Source: an uncultured Eubacteriales bacterium
GTDB taxonomy: Bacteria > Bacillota > Clostridia > Oscillospirales > Ruminococcaceae
DNA length: 7,317 nucleotides
Direction of reading: 5' to 3'
Assembly: GCA_902493155.1 (NCBI GenBank)
Contig: CABUOE010000111.1
Coordinates: 1-7,317, forward strand
In this document: positions 6,350 to 7,317 of the stretch, in pieces
How positions within the stretch are numbered: position 1 is the first letter of the stretch
Layout: every line of letters starts with the position of its first letter
Made by a program: the position numbers and the translations under genes
Notes under the pieces: model-generated
Told to the model about the DNA's origin: nothing
Database searches by the model: none
What the model saw: the letters and a program-made list of their open reading frames with translations, nothing else

Positions 6350-6514
6350 TCCCACGGAGGCTGAGAAGGAACAATTTTTATTTCTTTCCCCTCCCCTCTT
6401 GATTTCTCTCTGCTTTTTTGGTATCTTTAATAAGCGAATCTTCCGCCCGGATCGTTTGGCGTGTATCTGAAACAGAGGCCCCTCCGTCGGCCTGCGGCTT
6501 CTTTCGTCTGGGCG

Positions 6515-6534
6515 ACAGACCGGGACCGGTCTGT
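6515..6534. repeat. Perfect 9-bp inverted repeat
   Basis: ACAGACCGG and CCGGTCTGT are separated by GA, forming a 20-base dyad seven bases before the truncated tRNA-Ser sequence. The two-base spacer makes it more like a protein-binding or recombination site than a hairpin terminator, and no T-run follows. Confidence 0.5.
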
Positions 6535-6541
6535 GTTCTGT

Positions 6542-6585
6542 GGAGGTGTACCCAAGTGGTTGAAGGGTCCGGATTCGAAATCCGG
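6542..6585 (+). pseudogene. Truncated tRNA-Ser(CGA): 5' half only
   Basis: The 5' acceptor strand GGAGGTG (6542-6548), the D-arm and a complete anticodon arm with a perfect 5-bp stem CCGGA/TCCGG and loop TTCGAAA (anticodon CGA at 6576-6578) match the intact tRNA-Ser at 6744 closely. After 6585 the similarity stops. I find no serine-type variable arm, no paired T-arm, and no CACCTCC to close the acceptor stem. It therefore cannot make a normal tRNA. Likely origins are integration or excision of an element within the tRNA gene, or a duplication with deletion. The following 6586-6743 contains a small GGAACC/GGTTCC hairpin (6620-6636) and no gene. Confidence 0.7.
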
Positions 6586-6743
6586 TTTCTATGCGGAGTG
6601 CCAAACGGCTGAAACCCTTGGAACCATGCGGGTTCCTGCCGAATTCAAATTGAATAATGTTGCTTGTTCTATCCTGTTGTTCTTCCCGATTTCCACCGGC
6701 TGAATTGGTCGGTAGGTCGGGACTGGGGATATAACACAAATTT

Positions 6744-6837
6744 GGAGATGTACCCAAGCGGTTGAAGGGTCCGCACTCGAAATGCGGTAGGTCGGCTCAA
6801 AACCGGCGCGAGAGTTCGAATCTCTCCATCTCCGCCA
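6744..6837 (+). tRNA. tRNA-Ser (anticodon CGA, CCA end encoded)
   Basis: A full class II tRNA folds: acceptor GGAGATG (6744-6750) with CATCTCC (6827-6833), D-arm, anticodon stem CCGCA/TGCGG with loop CTCGAAA and anticodon CGA at 6778-6780, a long variable arm (TAGGTCGGCTCAAAACCGGC region), and a T-arm GAGAG-TTCGAAT-CTCTC (6810-6826). G6834 is the discriminator and CCA (6835-6837) is encoded. The long variable arm and anticodon identify serine and the UCG codon. A weak promoter (TTGGTC at 6705, TATAAC at 6730) lies just upstream. An integrase gene begins its 3' end 40 bases beyond, marking this as an attachment site. Confidence 0.96.
6800..6837 (+). other. Probable attachment site in the 3' part of tRNA-Ser
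   Basis: Tyrosine integrases of mobile elements commonly recombine in the T-arm and acceptor end of tRNA genes, and the element keeps the integrase gene next to that site. Here an integrase ends 40 bases after the tRNA, reading toward it. The exact core cannot be set without the other junction, which is outside the window. Confidence 0.45.
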
Positions 6838-6878
6838 TGAGGTCTGTCAGCAAAAAGCTGGTAGACCTCATTTCTTTT
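6837..6878 (+). terminator. Terminator of tRNA-Ser, overlapping the integrase stop codon
   Basis: ATGAGGTCT (6837-6845) pairs with AGACCTCAT (6863-6871), continued by two G-U pairs and CAGC/GCTG around an AAAAA loop, then TTTCTTTT. The 15-bp stem begins with the last base of the tRNA CCA. The T-run overlaps the stop codon of the opposing integrase gene at 6877-6879. Confidence 0.85.
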
Positions 6879-7317
6879 ATGGTGCATCCGCCGACAAATT
6901 TTGCACCATGGGGGTCACAATATCCTGCTCAATGGCCGCGGCGGATTGCTTTTTTGTTGCATATTGGAGATGCCCATAAATATCCACCGTCGTTGAAATT
7001 TCACTGTGACCCAACCATTCCTTTACCTGTTCCATTGGTACTCCGTTTGCAAGCAGGAGAGAGGCACAGGTATGGCGGAGATCATGGAAACGAATATGCC
7101 TCATATTATGTTTCTCAAGCAATTTCCCAAAAGTCGAAGACACATAATTAGGCTTAATCAGATTGCCGATTACATCGACGCAGACATAACCCAAGTTTTC
7201 TTTGTTGTAAGCGCGGCCGCAGAGCTTGCGGTTTTCTTCCTGTTGTTCTCTTGCCTCCAACAACCGCTCCTTTAAAAAAGGAATCAGAGGATAAGTCCGT
7301 AGGCTGGACTTATTTTT
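6877..7317 (-). CDS. Tyrosine recombinase/integrase, Tn916-type catalytic domain (5' end outside window)
   Basis: The enzyme cuts and rejoins DNA at attachment sites to integrate or excise a mobile element. 146 residues of the C-terminal catalytic domain are visible; the frame remains open to the right edge, so the TTG at 7263 is not the start. It begins NKSSLRTYPL, the beta-hairpin that normally holds the catalytic lysine, and then shows HDLRH (H 7086-7084, R 7077-7075), WLGH, and DIYGHL with the nucleophilic tyrosine at 6978-6976. The first catalytic arginine and the N-terminal arm-binding domain lie outside the window. The C-terminus ends in QNLSADAP. All active-site residues in view are intact, so the enzyme is probably functional. 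It faces tRNA-Ser, the predicted target. The rest of the element should lie to the right. Confidence 0.93.
   Translation of the reverse strand, partial: KNKSSLRTYPLIPFLKERLLEAREQQEENRKLCGRAYNKENLGYVCVDVIGNLIKPNYVSSTFGKLLEKHNMRHIRFHDLRHTCASLLLANGVPMEQVKEWLGHSEISTTVDIYGHLQYATKKQSAAAIEQDIVTPMVQNLSADAP
6879..6909. repeat. Inverted repeat in the last codons of the integrase gene
   Basis: ATGGTGCA (6879-6886) and TGCACCAT (6902-6909) are perfect 8-bp inverted arms around 15 bases, within the final codons and stop of the integrase. They may form a weak mRNA hairpin at the end of the integrase transcript or a recombinase arm site next to the tRNA. Confidence 0.4.

Noticed and set aside
6275..6757. 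N-terminal extension of the HTH frame to 288 residues
   Set aside because: It runs through the tRNA-like remnant and the promoter of the regulator; AGGAGG and TTGACA/TATGCT support the start at 6274.
6669..6887. Minus-strand open frame across tRNA-Ser with GGDGEIRTL and RTLQPLGY
   Set aside because: This is the antisense translation of a serine tRNA, a well-known false protein; the tRNA fold is complete.

Overview
The window looks like accessory DNA from a Firmicutes genome, most likely a gut-type Clostridia. This rests on strong GGAGG-type ribosome binding sites, extended -10 promoters, an HxlR regulator, a Tn916-type integrase and a CCA-encoding tRNA-Ser. Base composition is patchy. Sample 60-base rows give about 60% GC in the macrodomain gene (241-300), about 38% in the large central gene (3301-3360) and about 70% in the small HTH gene (5941-6000). 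Segments of different origin therefore appear to be joined here. No species can be named from the sequence alone.

Left part (1-2198) is a stress or redox locus. Three minus-strand genes form a likely operon: a small FMN split-barrel protein, a split-barrel protein fused to two 4Fe-4S ferredoxin motifs, and a zinc-type macrodomain ADP-ribosyl hydrolase that runs off the left edge. An HxlR-family regulator is divergent from them. The two promoters share overlapping -35 elements, which suits one regulator controlling both directions. HxlR proteins often sense electrophiles or oxidants through an N-terminal Cys, and this one has it.

Central part (2199-5530) carries one large gene of 974 codons with its own extended -10 promoter and a strong terminator. 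Its N-terminal third resembles the VPA1262-type domain as I recall it. The middle is a phospholipase D-like nuclease domain (DPYF, HDR and SNSLN motifs), and the C-terminal 400 residues are helix-rich and unrecognised. It is AT-richer than its neighbours, stands alone, and lies between two imperfect direct repeats of about 36 bp. The best reading is a horizontally acquired single-gene cassette, plausibly anti-phage or anti-plasmid. This is the most interesting item in the window.

Right part (5530-7317) begins with a gene-poor stretch of decayed repeat-like sequence with a very stable GC hairpin. It continues with a GC-rich XRE-type regulator on the minus strand, a tRNA-Ser(CGA) 5' half that lacks its 3' half, and a complete tRNA-Ser(CGA). 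A tyrosine integrase follows, pointing back at the tRNA and cut by the right edge. This is the usual layout of an element integrated at the 3' end of a tRNA gene, so a mobile element probably extends beyond the window.
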